Shown in pieces: positions 47,565 to 57,600 of a stretch of 64,000 bases of DNA. Position 1 is the first letter of the stretch; every line of letters starts with the position of its first letter. Source of the DNA: Carnegiea gigantea. Lineage: Eukaryota; Streptophyta; Magnoliopsida; Caryophyllales; Cactaceae. Location: positions 866,606 to 930,605 of the forward strand of contig JAKOGI010000107.1 of NCBI GenBank assembly GCA_029747015.1, in the 5' to 3' direction. A program made the translations under genes and the position numbers. A model generated the notes under the pieces. That model was not told the origin of the DNA. It saw only the letters and a list, made by a program, of their open reading frames with translations, and did not search any database.

Positions 47565-48001
47565 CGCACAAGGAATTTATTTGGGTTCCCTGGATTGATT
47601 CTTTCGGGGGACGCCTGTTACCGCCCGACCATTAATAAAGGCCGGGAGGCTAGGGAATTGCGGATGGCGGCCCTCCACTTGGGGACCGGTCAACCCCTCA
47701 GGAACGTCTCCACTGGATGAGCAAGACGATGACATCATTTACAAGTACAACAAATAATGCTTCGAAGGGGTACGAGGGTGTTCCTGCGGAAGATGAAGAT
47801 TCAAGGAGGTTGTTTGAAGATAAGGATGAATACTCAAGCAAAGCCTTCGAAGATACAAGGGGGGAGCTTGAGACACTACAGTGAATTTGAATGCACAATA
47901 GGAAAGGGGAGCAGAGCCTCTATCTCTCTAGAAATCATTTCTCTCTCTAGGTGGTTGAAACACGCGATGAGCAAATGACCCTTCCTATTGAATCCTCACC
48001 C

Positions 48002-48078
48002 TTATATAGAGTAAGGAGGCAGGACACACCTCCCGAGAACACCCAGCAGGCACGACCCTTCCCAACCAACGCCACGTG
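48002..48078 (-). promoter_or_regulatory. Promoter of the large antisense gene: G-box plus TATA
   Basis: Read on the minus strand: CCACGTGGC centred at 48073-48078, then CTCTATATAAG at 48002-48010, about 65 bp downstream. The gene start lies 440 bp or more further on. The G-box sits next to hairpin array 2. Confidence 0.6.
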
Positions 48079-48104
48079 GTGACTTGTTATCATCTCATCA
48101 TTAG

Positions 48105-48722
48105 CAAGACACTCTTAGCCCGATGGCCGGTCGCTACACTCTTAGCCCCAATGGGGGCACAGGGTCCCTGAGCACGGCCTTATGATCGGTCACTACACTT
48201 TTAGCCCCAATTGGGGGCTAAGGATCCCTGAGCATGGCTTTATAGCCGGATGCCACACTCTTAGCCCCAATGGTGGCTAAGGGTCCCTAAGCACGGCCTT
48301 ATGGTCGGTCGCTATACTCTTAGCCCCAATGGGGGCTAAGGGTCCATGAGCACGGCCTTATAGTTGGTCGTTACACTCTTAGCCTCAGTGGGGACTAAGG
48401 ATCCGTAAACACGGCCTTACGGATGGATGCTGCACTCCTAGCCCTAGTAGGGGCTTACAATCCATGAGCACGGCCTAAGGATCGGTCGATACACCTTGAG
48501 GCCGGTTGCTGTGCTCTTAGCCCTATTTGGGGCTAAAAGGATCTCAAAGTAGGTCCTAGGGCCGGGCGCTCCACTCAGCCCTCGTAGGGGCTAAGAACCA
48601 CAGGGTATGGATCTGCAGCCGATCGCTACATGCTTAGCCTTTGTGGTGGCTAAGGGTTCCAGAGCACGACCTCGCCATCAGTCGTTATACTCCTAGCCCT
48701 AGCAGGGGTTAGCAATCACAAC
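48105..48722. repeat. Hairpin repeat array 2 (about 11 units of ~59 bp)
   Basis: Same unit and same orientation as array 1 (for example CTCTTAGCCCCAATGGGGGC then TAAGGGTCC), with a 59-61-bp step and greater decay at the right end. Together the arrays bracket the antisense gene and its promoter as direct repeats. Confidence 0.88.
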
Positions 48723-48764
48723 ATGTGGATGCAAGCAACCTGTACAAAGGGCGAGCCGTAAAAG

Positions 48765-48775
48765 GATCTTTTATT
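48765..48775 (-). terminator. Poly(A) signal of antisense mini-gene unit A
   Basis: AATAAA on the minus strand, about 70 bp after the stop codon of copy 1. Confidence 0.45.
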
Positions 48776-48843
48776 ATAATAGCCAGATCAATATATGGTT
48801 TTCCTGTAAGCACAAAAAGCGAATACAATAGAAGCCCATATGC

Positions 48844-49299
48844 CTACTTCTCATCACTTGACATAGGAGGAGCATCACTAAAACTCGAGGCCTTCGTAAG
48901 ACCGCTAGAGGAAGCGAGGCCAACGGAAGGGTTCACAAGGCACAAAGCGCGGGCTCCCCTGAGCATGTACTCGATGTTCTAGAACCAAAACTCAAAGGGA
49001 CCCCAATGCAGCTACTGCAGGGCCCACATCAGGTACTTCGCCGAGATTCTGCACGTGATACCCTGCTCTGCAACTTTGTTCATGACTATGGCGAAGACAG
49101 CCTGCAACATTTCGGGGATGGTGGAGTCTGGGCCGCACTGCGTAGCCACGCCGGGGTTAAAACTTGGACAGAGGATGAGGTGATCCTCAGGGAGTGGCCT
49201 CGGACGCTGGGCCAAGGTCTCTCTCAGCGGCCATCAAAAGGCTTCTCGCGCGTATTCGGCCGCCATCTCGGTGCCAGTGAAATTCGGAAAGTGAACCAT
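48844..49299 (-). pseudogene. Antisense mini-gene A (copy 1 of an unrecognised domain family)
   Basis: One frame of 152 codons from ATG at 49299 to TAG at 48844, interrupted only by three nonsense codons. The first is TGA at codon 22, where copy 3 has CGA. The opening is MVHFPNFTGTEMAAEYAREA. The shared core follows: 'PLPEDHLILCPSFNPGVA', 'IPEMLQAVFAIVMNKVAE', then 'HWGPFEFWF', ending SSDEK. The same domain occurs in copies 2-5 to the right. I do not recognise it; the core is predicted to be mostly helical, with no signal peptide or metal-binding cluster. It has its own TATA box and G-box upstream and AATAAA downstream. Confidence 0.7.
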
Positions 49300-49380
49300 G
49301 CTTTTCTTCTTTCCCTCTCTTCTCTAAAGAATTGGAGAATGGGCAGGAGGTGACATGATAAAGAAAGACCCGTTGCCCTC

Positions 49381-49456
49381 TTTATAAGAAAGGAAGCAGA
49401 TCGGAGTATGCTTCCTTTCCCGAGGCGTCCTTCAACTAGCCTACCATCGACACGTG
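49381..49456 (-). promoter_or_regulatory. Promoter of mini-gene A: G-box plus TATA
   Basis: On the minus strand GCCACGTGTCG (CACGTG at 49451-49456), then CTTATAAAGAGG at 49381-49388, about 85 bp before the start codon. Confidence 0.6.
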
Positions 49457-49553
49457 GCACTTACCAACTGGTACCCAATTCATGAAAATAATAAAAATAA
49501 AAGATAAGCAATGAAGGCGAAGAATTGCCTGCTCCTAAAAGAAAAAGAGGGCG

Positions 49554-49564
49554 GCGTTTTATTG
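49554..49564 (-). terminator. Poly(A) signal of mini-gene B
   Basis: GCCAATAAAACGCC on the minus strand, about 70 bp after the final stop of unit B. Confidence 0.45.
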
Positions 49565-49629
49565 GCAAGATCTGCAATTACACACACCTTCCTCATGGGG
49601 GGACATACAAGGGGAGGGGAATCTTAATA

Positions 49630-50499
49630 CTACTCCTCGTTCACTCAACAGGGGGGCATGCCCTCCGCCTCGGAGTCACCGTTGGGCATGGCCGAGGGTT
49701 ATACACCGTTTCCACCAGGCAAGGAAACTTGGGCATCTTTAAACTTGTCCTCATTAGACAACAGCCACGCTTCAATGATGTCCCATCTCAACTTCCGTAA
49801 GTCCAACATCAGGCTCTCTTCAGTCTCTCTCCTAATGAGCCTCAGTATTCCCACGTCGTTGATCACCATGGGATAAAAGATGGCCTGCACCATCTCAGGG
49901 ATATAGGTAGCATGTGCAAACTGCATTGCCACAATATGGTCGAACTCGGGGCAGTAGGCCGTGAAATGTAAAGGGAGCAAGTTCAGACAGAGGCTTGATG
50001 TTTCCCTCACGGACTAGCAAAGGTTGTTCCTAACATACTCTGCCGCCTATACGGTGTCACGGAAGGAAGGAAAGAAGGCCGTCTTCCCCTTTGAGGGACC
50101 GCCAGCTAGTGCGGGGTTTGTCGGGGGATCGGTTGGACAAGAGGCCTGGGCTCATCGGAGTCTTCGGCCATTGTCCCCGAGCCATGCTTCCATAGGGCCC
50201 CAGTCCAACTTTCGCATGGCCCACATCACGCAGTCCATGGTAAGCCTGCATGAAAGGTCCAACTCAACGGCGTCATTAATAATCATGGCGTAGAAGATTA
50301 TCTGCACCATCTTTGGGATGTCGGAATCGCAAGCATATCGCATCGCCACCCCAAGGTCGAAACGGGGATAGAGGCCGTGGTAGTCCGATGGAAGCGGCCT
50401 ACAGCCAGGAGCCGAGGGATCCCTCAACGGCCATCGAAAATGGTCACAGATGTATTCGGCCGCCTACTCTGTGTTAGTGAAATTAGTAAAGAGCTTTAT
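49630..50499 (-). pseudogene. Antisense mini-gene B (copies 3 and 2 fused in one frame)
   Basis: 290 codons in a single frame from 50499 to the TAG at 49630, broken only by nonsense codons (including 50152-50154 TGA and 49699-49701 TAA). It contains the family domain twice. The first has 'PLPSDYHGLYPRFDLGVAMR', 'IPKMVQIIFYAMIINDAVEL' and 'LDWGPMEAWL'. The second has 'CPEFDHIVAMQF', 'IPEMVQAIFYPMVINDV' and 'LRWDIIEAWL'. Each domain opens with (E/V)-x-AAEY. The first codon, aligned with the ATG of copy 1, is ATA. A C-terminal 'NEE' echoes the SSDEE end of other copies. A tandem domain duplication inside one gene is the simplest reading. Function unknown. Confidence 0.68.
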
Positions 50500-50570
50500 T
50501 TTCGATTTCTCTCTCTTCCCACTTCTCACCTGCAAGGGAAAATGTGAAGTTCTATGGGCACCTCAGCCTC

Positions 50571-50648
50571 TTTATAAAGAGAGGAAACCAATGCCCAAAG
50601 AGGTACAACCCCTGAGGGAGCAGTAGGCCACCCCTACCTCGCCACGTG
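50571..50648 (-). promoter_or_regulatory. Promoter of mini-gene B: G-box plus TATA
   Basis: On the minus strand GCCACGTGGC (50641-50650), then CTTTATAAAGAGG (50569-50581), about 75 bp before the first codon. Confidence 0.62.
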
Positions 50649-50780
50649 GCTCCTGTAATTTGGAATCCTGACCTAAAGTAAAAGGAAAACATTTTTATAG
50701 CCCTAGAGTCCATCATTCATCACAAAGCGTATCATAAGGCAAGAAGGAAACAGTTCTTCATGACAAAGAAATGCTACTTT

Positions 50781-50788
50781 ATTATCAA
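50781..50788 (-). terminator. Poly(A) signal of mini-gene C
   Basis: GATAATAAAGTAGC on the minus strand, about 75 bp after the stop of unit C. Confidence 0.45.
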
Positions 50789-50859
50789 AAGCCCCCACGA
50801 GGGGCAGCCTCAGGAAAGAAAGGGGACGATACAAGAGAAAACCCAAAGCCAAACTGAGG

Positions 50860-51313
50860 CTACTCCTCGTCGCTAGAGGGGGACCGGGGGCCATTTGATC
50901 CCGAGCTCCCTTCCTGACCATCCGAAGGACCACGAACCTCCCTCGTGATGGCCTGTTATCGAAGCTGCGCTTCTCTCAGTTCGTAATCAACACAGCTCAT
51001 CCAGACCTCAAAGCTTGACCACCTCAAACCCACCAGGGCCAACCTCAAGCCTTCGACCATAAAGCCGTGTACCACCCCCAACTCCACGGCCTCATTCAGC
51101 AACATGGCATAAAATGTCGCTTGCATCATTTCAGGGAGCTCAAAGTCCGTTGCCGCTCCTTCAGCCTCGGGCAATGAAAAGTGTGGACATAAGACATGGT
51201 AATCTTCGGGAAGGGGGGTGAGGCGAACATGTGGCCCTCCTCCAGTGCCAGATGAAGGATTCCCTCACATAGTCGGCCATCACTCTGGTGTTGTAGAGGG
51301 GAGGAAACGCTAT
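50860..51313 (-). pseudogene. Antisense mini-gene C (copy 4)
   Basis: 454 nt, so one frameshift relative to its siblings; it lies near 51230. The first part reads 'AFPPLYNTRVMADYVRESF' and starts with ATA where copy 1 has ATG. The second part reads 'FELPEMMQATFYAMLLNEAV' then 'LRWSSFEVWMSCVDYELREA' and ends SPSSDEE. A premature TAA follows LREAQLR. This is the best-preserved core of the family. Own TATA, G-box and AATAAA. Confidence 0.7.
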
Positions 51314-51426
51314 AATGAAAGGGAAAATGGGCGTACCAATCGTTCTTTGTCTTCACTCCTCTCCCATTGTATTGCTTCCTTATGAAGGATGGATACCTCC
51401 ATTTAATGTATAGGATTATGAAGTTG

Positions 51427-51509
51427 TATTTATAGAGGGGGCATAGGGAAAGTTGGGAGATAAGGAAGTACTCCCAAGCACCTAATGGCCAATTCATTTC
51501 AGCCACGTG
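51427..51509 (-). promoter_or_regulatory. Promoter of mini-gene C: G-box plus TATA
   Basis: On the minus strand GCCACGTGGC (CACGTG at 51504-51509), then CTCTATAAATAC (TATAAATA at 51427-51434), about 115 bp before the first codon. Confidence 0.62.
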
Positions 51510-51579
51510 GCGATTTAGTCAGCACCAATTGAGACCAGCACAAATAGAGTAATGACTATTTAGAAAGGTATAAAAGCAC

Positions 51580-51590
51580 GGCCTTTTATT
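51580..51590 (-). terminator. Poly(A) signal of mini-gene D
   Basis: GTAATAAAAGGCC on the minus strand, about 80 bp after the stop of unit D. Confidence 0.4.
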
Positions 51591-51665
51591 ACTGTCATCA
51601 TAGGAGATACAAAAAAAAGGAAAAGAAAAGAAAAGGAAAAAGCTGGTGGGGGAGAGGCCGCGCGT

Positions 51666-52096
51666 TCAAGGGCTTAAAAGCTTCACCTCCGAGCCCTCTT
51701 CTTGTAGGCCGGCTCCTGAAGTTTCCTTTGGTGCCGCCTTCGTCCGGAACTGAGCTTCGAAAATTCGGTCATCATACAGCTACACCCACGATTCAAAGGT
51801 GTTCCAACGAAGTTCAGTGAGGGCTGACTCCAACGTTCGAAGCACTCACCCGTGCAAGACCCCAAGCCTTTCGGCCTTATTCAGAAGCATTGCATAAAAG
51901 ATTTCCTGGGGCAGCTCTGGGAATTCATAGTCCTCGACAGCCTCCTCGGCCACGGCCAACTTGTAGCTCGAGCATAAGGCCTGAAAGTCTTTTGGGAGAG
52001 GCAACGGTGGGAAGGCAGCCCCACGCTGGTCCCACACGAAGTGGCGGACAACATACTCAGCCATCTCCTTAGTACTGAGGGAGCATGGAAAGCCAT
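51666..52096 (-). pseudogene. Antisense mini-gene D (copy 5)
   Basis: The frame begins 'GFPCSLSTKEMAEYVVRHF' (an ATG at 52096 is one base out of step, so the start is damaged), then 'PLPKDFQALCSSYKLAVAEE', 'FPELPQEIFYAMLLNKAERL' and 'LRWNTFESWV'. Stops are TGA near 51846 (aligned with an ordinary codon in siblings) and TAG near 51770 (CAG type), with the end at 51666-51668. Upstream is TATAAAAGG (52165-52173), but no G-box was found within 100 bp of it. Confidence 0.65.
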
Positions 52097-52164
52097 GAAA
52101 GGAACGCCAGATAACGATCGTTACGGAAACATGAAGGATGGACCATCCCCTCCTCGGCAGTTGC

Positions 52165-52173
52165 CTTTTATAC
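52165..52173 (-). promoter_or_regulatory. TATA box of mini-gene D
   Basis: TATAAAAGG on the minus strand, 70 bp before the damaged start. No CACGTG lies at the position seen in the other units. Confidence 0.5.
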
Positions 52174-52374
52174 TTGCGAAGAAGGCAGTTTCCTAAAACC
52201 GCCGTCCAAGTCTCGAAACTTGCCCACTTATGGTCGGTGGCCATGGAGCCATCCGTCGTAAGGGCCTAATTTTCGAAGACCCCGGGATGCATGTCGACCT
52301 TGGACAGTTCTCCACATTCTATCTGACTGCTCATCGGGCTCGACGTGCAGGAAAAATGCGAGGGGCTAAGTAAT

Positions 52375-52836
52375 TGGGAAAAATCCGATTTCCCCTAGGT
52401 GGCCCTATCCAAGCTAGACCCATAAACAAGGCACATACCCTGGATAATGGGCCCTAAGACGCAACCCTAGGGGCTCCCCCTAAGGCCCTTCCATGCCGAG
52501 ACCGGCGGCCCACGTGGGGTGTTTCAGGTAAGATTACTCTTTTATCCCTTTATTTAAGAGACTATAAATAGTCACCTACCCTCCTCGGAAAAAGGGTTGG
52601 CACTCAGATATACTGAACTCATACTGCATTTTCTCTGTCTTTTGACCTGTAACTTGAATCTTGGGCTGACTTGATCATCAGAGAGGCGTTCTACGGCTCA
52701 TAACCCGGGGGTGCTCTTTTTGCAAGTTGGGCCACTTGGAGAAGAGGACGTCAGGTGTTGCGCGCAAGCTGTCAGATAAACCTGTTCCTTCGTCCCACGT
52801 CATGATCAGTAGTACCTCAGAAGAATATTCCGCAAT

Positions 52837-52838
<2 letters not shown>
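52375..52838 (+). repeat. 3' LTR of the Tat element
   Basis: Starts TGGGAAAAATCCGATTT and ends CGCAATCA. TATAAATA is at 52563-52570. It carries CCCACGTGGGG at 52509-52519, where the 5' LTR reads GTCGACGAGGG, so a G-box is kept only here. A purine stretch GCGAGGGGC just upstream is the likely polypurine tract. Confidence 0.9.
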
Positions 52839-52878
<40 letters not shown>

Positions 52879-52950
52879 ATGTGTGTGTGTATATATATAT
52901 ATGTATGTATGTATGTATATATAGATATATATATATACACACACACACAC

Positions 52951-52981
<31 letters not shown>

Positions 52982-52999
52982 CACACACACACACACATA

Positions 53000-53035
<36 letters not shown>

Positions 53036-53055
53036 TATGTGTATACACACACGAT
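52839..53055. repeat. Compound AT/GT/GTAT/AC microsatellite, right flank of the Tat element
   Basis: (AT)n, (GT)n, (GTAT)n, (AC)n, (ATAC)n, (AC)n, (GTAT)n in sequence. Open frames over it are only I/Y, C/V or H/T repeats and are not genes. Confidence 0.95.
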
Positions 53056-53179
53056 TATAACTTTCAATGAAAGTATATAATTCTAATTAGTAGGTTTTTT
53101 ATGAATTTTTTAATGACTAATATAAATCGGCTCTTAGGTATCGCCTTCTCTTGATGCACGTTAACCACCTTCTGCTAAC

Positions 53180-54340
53180 ATGCGCTTCGCTATGGCAAGG
53201 ATGGCGAAATCGGCAGCTCGGGGAGTGCGTACTGGATCTTTGAGACCATCAGCTATGACACCTAAGCAACGTTTCATGGTTATGCCTGCTGCTGAGGTAT
53301 GCGCATCTCATCACTCTATTGGTTCATTGAATGACAAGGAATTTTGCGTTGCCTTGGATGGAAAACCAATACCAGTGATAAAAATAGTTGATCTCAATAC
53401 TTATAGAATGGATTCTGGTTCACATAATGCAGAGAAAGCAAAGAAATCTATATGGGATGGCTTTGATGTTAATAATGTGCCAAATGCAAGCACTAAGCTA
53501 TCCTTTGTAGAGCCAAATTGCATTAAAGGTAGGGTGATAGGGAAGATTGAGGCTGAGGATATGTAATCTGAGATCAGTTATTAGCAATCATCTTTGGTTT
53601 GCTTTGTCTTAGGGGCTGACTTCCCTTTTGTTACAATAAAGGGCTATCTTGAATGAATTTGGAGGCAGTGTGCCATAGAGAAAATTGTTTTGTTAGAGAA
53701 TAATATCTTCCTAGTCCAATTTGATTTAGTGGAAGAAAGACACAATGTCTTGCAATATGATATATATCACTTTGATAATCACCCTTTGGTTATGAAGCCA
53801 TGGTGCATTGATTTTGCTTCCATTCATGATGAAACTCACAAGGTGCCAGTGTGGATTCAACTCCTAAGATTGGACTTAAAGTATTGGAGCCACCAATCTC
53901 TAAGCAAGATAGGAAATTTGGTAGGGGTACCAATAATAACTAATCAAATAACATAATCTAGAACCAGAGCAAATTATGCTCGATTGCTTGTGGAGTAAAG
54001 AACTTGAAGAGATAGTAGCATTTGAGAAGGAACAAGGCCTGCTGAGTGATCTTCGAATAAAAAGCAATTAAATGCCATAATTACACTGGTTATGGCCACA
54101 CGACTATGTAATGCAAGAAGAAGCAGGATACATGGGTGTGGAGAATGAAATTCACTTCATCCCCTGTAGTCATAGCACTTGAGTCTGTTACTACACAACT
54201 ATAGCCTCAGGAACAACAATGTGAAGCCCTTCAGGAGATTACTACCAGCTCCTGTAACACTGCTATTCATTCTCAGGCTATGAGGGGGAATTTTGCTATC
54301 TCAAGTAGGACACAAAATGGGGTGGTGACTAACACACTTC
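53180..54340 (+). pseudogene. LINE ORF1 remnant
   Basis: Two readable parts: 53180-53566 (basic N-terminus, then 'FCVALDGKPIPVIKI' and 'LSFVEPNCIKGRVIGKIE') and 53690-53956 (DUF4283-like core, ending 'GNLVGVPIITNQIT'). A stop and a shift separate them. No zinc knuckle is preserved. Part of the LINE at 53150-57617. Confidence 0.65.
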
Positions 54341-54353
54341 ATGAAAATGGCTA

Positions 54354-57300
54354 GCATTCTTACTTGGAATTTAAGGAGCCTCAATGACTCTAATAAGCAT
54401 AAGGCAATAGCTTCGTCCTACCAAAATAAAAAATGCCTGTATATCGGGTTTACTTGAGACAAAAATCAGGGATGTGAATGTCATTAAAGTGAAGGATAAG
54501 CTTTAGAGAGATTGGGGGTATGTTATCAATAGCAGTAAGCATCCTAGAGGTCGGTTATAGGTTTTATGGAATAGAAATATGGTGGATATGGCTATAATTG
54601 ATATGGGTGCATAGTTCATCCATTGTAAAGCTTACATTTAAGAAGCAGGGGTTGTTTACATCACTTTTGTCTATAGTTTCAATGAGGATACTGATATAAG
54701 TCAACTATGGAACACTCTACCTCATTTATCCCCTACAACTATGGAGCCATGGATGGTCTTGGGGGACTTTAGTAATGTTTGGTGTGAGGAAGATAGATTA
54801 AGGGGATTATCAATTCTGCCATACGATTATCTTGATTTCCGATAGTGTATGGAAACTTGCGGATTATTAAAGCTAAAATGGATAGGACAACAATTTACAT
54901 GGTGCAACAACCACACTGATGGTACTAGGATCCACTCCATAATTGATAGAGTCTTTGCCGATGAGACTTGGATTGATAAGTTTGGACTTCGGTCTGTTCA
55001 ATACTTGACATTGGATATCTCATACCACACTCTAATGATAGTTACCATTGGCCACAACAAACACGAGAGAAGAGGGAGATTCATATACTTTAATATATGG
55101 AGCTCATCCATTACCTTTGAGGGGATTGTCAATCAGGCTTGGAGCCAACATATCCCTGGATGCAAAATGTTCCAAGTTGTCAAGAAATTACAAAGTCTAC
55201 AAAAACCTTTAGGAGAACTCAATAGGAGAGAATACAACATGATTAGAGAACCAGTCTTGCAACTACGAGATGTACTATACTAATATCAACAGGCCTTATA
55301 GTTGACCCAATGAATATTGAGCTTCAGTAGAAGGAGAGAGAGAGGATTTATTAGCTTTCAATCAAAAACATGCAGCAGAGATATCATTCCTATACAGAAA
55401 AGCAAGGTAGAATGGGTGACACAAGGTGATCAGAATATAAAACTCTTCGACCCATTAAGTAATGAACATTTAAAAATACTATTCTTGCTGTGGAAGACAG
55501 TGATGGGGAATTGAAGACTAAAAATGAGGAAATTAAACATGTATTGTTCAAATTCTATCAGTCATTGCTAGGGACTGAAAAAGAAATTGCTTGGATGTTA
55601 ACCTTGTAGTAGTGGCCATGGGGGAAAACTTGACTGTGGAACAACAACTCCAGCTGAATCAGGCCTTCTCCAGTAATGATGTTAAAAAGCCATGTTTCCA
55701 ATTGGCCAAAATAAGAATCCGGGGCCTGATGGTTTTGGCAACAGTTCTTTAAGGATGATTGGCACATTGTTGGAAATGACATTATTGAGCCAATTCTTCA
55801 ATTCTTCTACAATGGCTTGCCGCTTAAGCAAGTAAATTCCACTATAATCTCTCTGATTGCTAAGATTGCACATCCTATGACTGCAGCTGATTATAGATCT
55901 ATAGCATGTTGCAATACAATCTTCAAGTGCATATCTAACATGCTATGTGACAGATTGGCCAAGGTCTTACCATATCTTGTAAAAGACAATCAAAGTGTAT
56001 ATATAAAAGGGAGAAACATTGTGGAGAATGTGTTAATCAACCAGGACTCATTCTGATGTATAACAGGAAGAATGCGTTACCAAGAGCTTCAGAAAGCCTA
56101 TGACTCTGTAGCCTAGAAAAAGTCTCCAATAAATTTTAATGGCATACAAATTCCCTCCCAAATTCACTAGTTGGTTCATGAAGTGTGTGACAACCACCAG
56201 TTACTCAATTATGCTGAACGGAGAAGTTTTTGGCTCCTTTAGAAGAATTAAAGGCATCAGGCAAGGTGAGCCATTATCACCACTCGTATTTGTGATGGTA
56301 ATGGATTACTTGAGATTATCTTTGCATTGTCAAGGATAACTATCTAGATTCAAGTTCCATCCACTTTGCAAGAAACTTTATTTGGTGCATCTTTGCTTTG
56401 TTGATGATATCATGATCATCTGTAGAGGATATTTAGATCTATTAACCTTATAATTGATGACTTTGAGCACTTCTCAAGGCTCACATGATTTGTGGCAAAT
56501 AGAAACAAATCTCAGGTATACATTAATTGAGTCTCAAAGGCAACAAGAGAGGAAATCATTGCCAGAATAGGGTTCACTCAAGGACCTTTTCCTATTAAAT
56601 ATTTGGGAATGCCTCTCTCTCCTACCAACTGGTATGTTTCAACTTGGTAGCAGGTGGTAGAAAATATTAAGACTGGACTACGAATCATCTCTATAAGATA
56701 TTGTTCCCATGCAGGTGGTAGCAGGTGGTAGAAGTTTGCACCTTTGCCGCTCTTTATCATATCATATTGGTCCTGCATCTTAATGCTTTCTAAAACTATC
56801 ATTAAAGCAAGCTGAGCGATTATATAGGAAGTTCCTATGGGGGAATGGAGAGAGAAAGACCATTGCGTTGGCTACTTGGGATAAAGTCTGTCTACCTAGA
56901 AAAGGTGGCTTGAACATCAAAAATTGCTCTAACTAGAACACAATTGCCATTGGAAAACTAGTTTGGGCTGCATCTAATAAAGCTGACTCTCTTTGGGTAA
57001 AAATGGGTTCATGAGGTTTACCTAAAAGGTGCAAACTTCTGGGATTACTACCCTAAGCAAGGAACATACTGGTATTTGAGGAGAATTAATAAAGTTAAAG
57101 GAAGATTTAGGATTGTATATGAGGGGAACATATGGAAGAGCATAGACTTAGGTGTGTACACTATGAAATCGAGCAATGAATGGCTCCAAGGGTGCAACCC
57201 TTTGTTTAAATATTAGAGGATTATCTAGTTTCTAAAATTAGTACTAAAGCATAACTATATTTTTTGGCCGGTGCTTCAGGATAGGCTACTTACAAGAGAT

Positions 57301-57600
57301 GGACTTCAAAAACTAGGTATGACAATCATTAACATCTCTGATAGCTTATCGACTGGTACTGACAACATAAACCACTTGTTCTTCCAATGTGCTTTCGATC
57401 AGCACCTACTACAAACAATATGCTAGGAGCTTGGCTTACCAACCGATGGTGATCAGTAGGAATTAACACTCCTTAAAATCAGAGGAACAAGAATTAGAAA
57501 AAAGGATCAGATATGCAATGTATGCAGCAATAGCATATCATGTCTGGAGAGAGAGAGAGAGCAAGATGCAATAGAATCTTTAGGAGCAAAAGATATTAAG
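54354..57600 (+). pseudogene. LINE ORF2 (endonuclease, reverse transcriptase, zf-RVT), broken
   Basis: After the endonuclease, RT is visible as 'LKQVNSTIISLIAKIAHPMT' and 'LPYLVKDNQSVYIKGRNIVE' (55830-56030). Then come 'GSFRRIKGIRQGEPLSPLVF' (56249-56310) and the catalytic 'CFVDDIMIIC' (about 56395-56425). The zinc-binding C-terminal domain is weak. At least six stops and several shifts. Confidence 0.8.

Larger units (their letters stand above)
37956..52838 (+). mobile_element. Tat-lineage Ty3/gypsy LTR retrotransposon with large antisense accessory region (14.9 kb)
   Basis: Two direct LTRs (37956-38416 and 52375-52838), a tRNA-type primer site, gag-pol with protease, RT, RNase H, a second archaeal-type RNase H and integrase (38529-44098), and then 8.3 kb without plus-strand coding. 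The double RNase H and the long 3' region with antisense genes are marks of the Tat group (Ogre, Retand, Grande, RIRE2 and relatives). The accessory part has two hairpin-repeat arrays, one large antisense gene and four short antisense units. The LTRs differ by roughly 9% over the first 120 bp by hand count, so the insertion is old. Pol has more than ten stops and the copy cannot move by itself. A target duplication cannot be proved inside (AT)n. Confidence 0.9.

Noticed and set aside
44212..48722. Regular 59-bp repeats as a CRISPR-like array
   Set aside because: The whole unit repeats, with no unique spacers, and the context is a plant retrotransposon.
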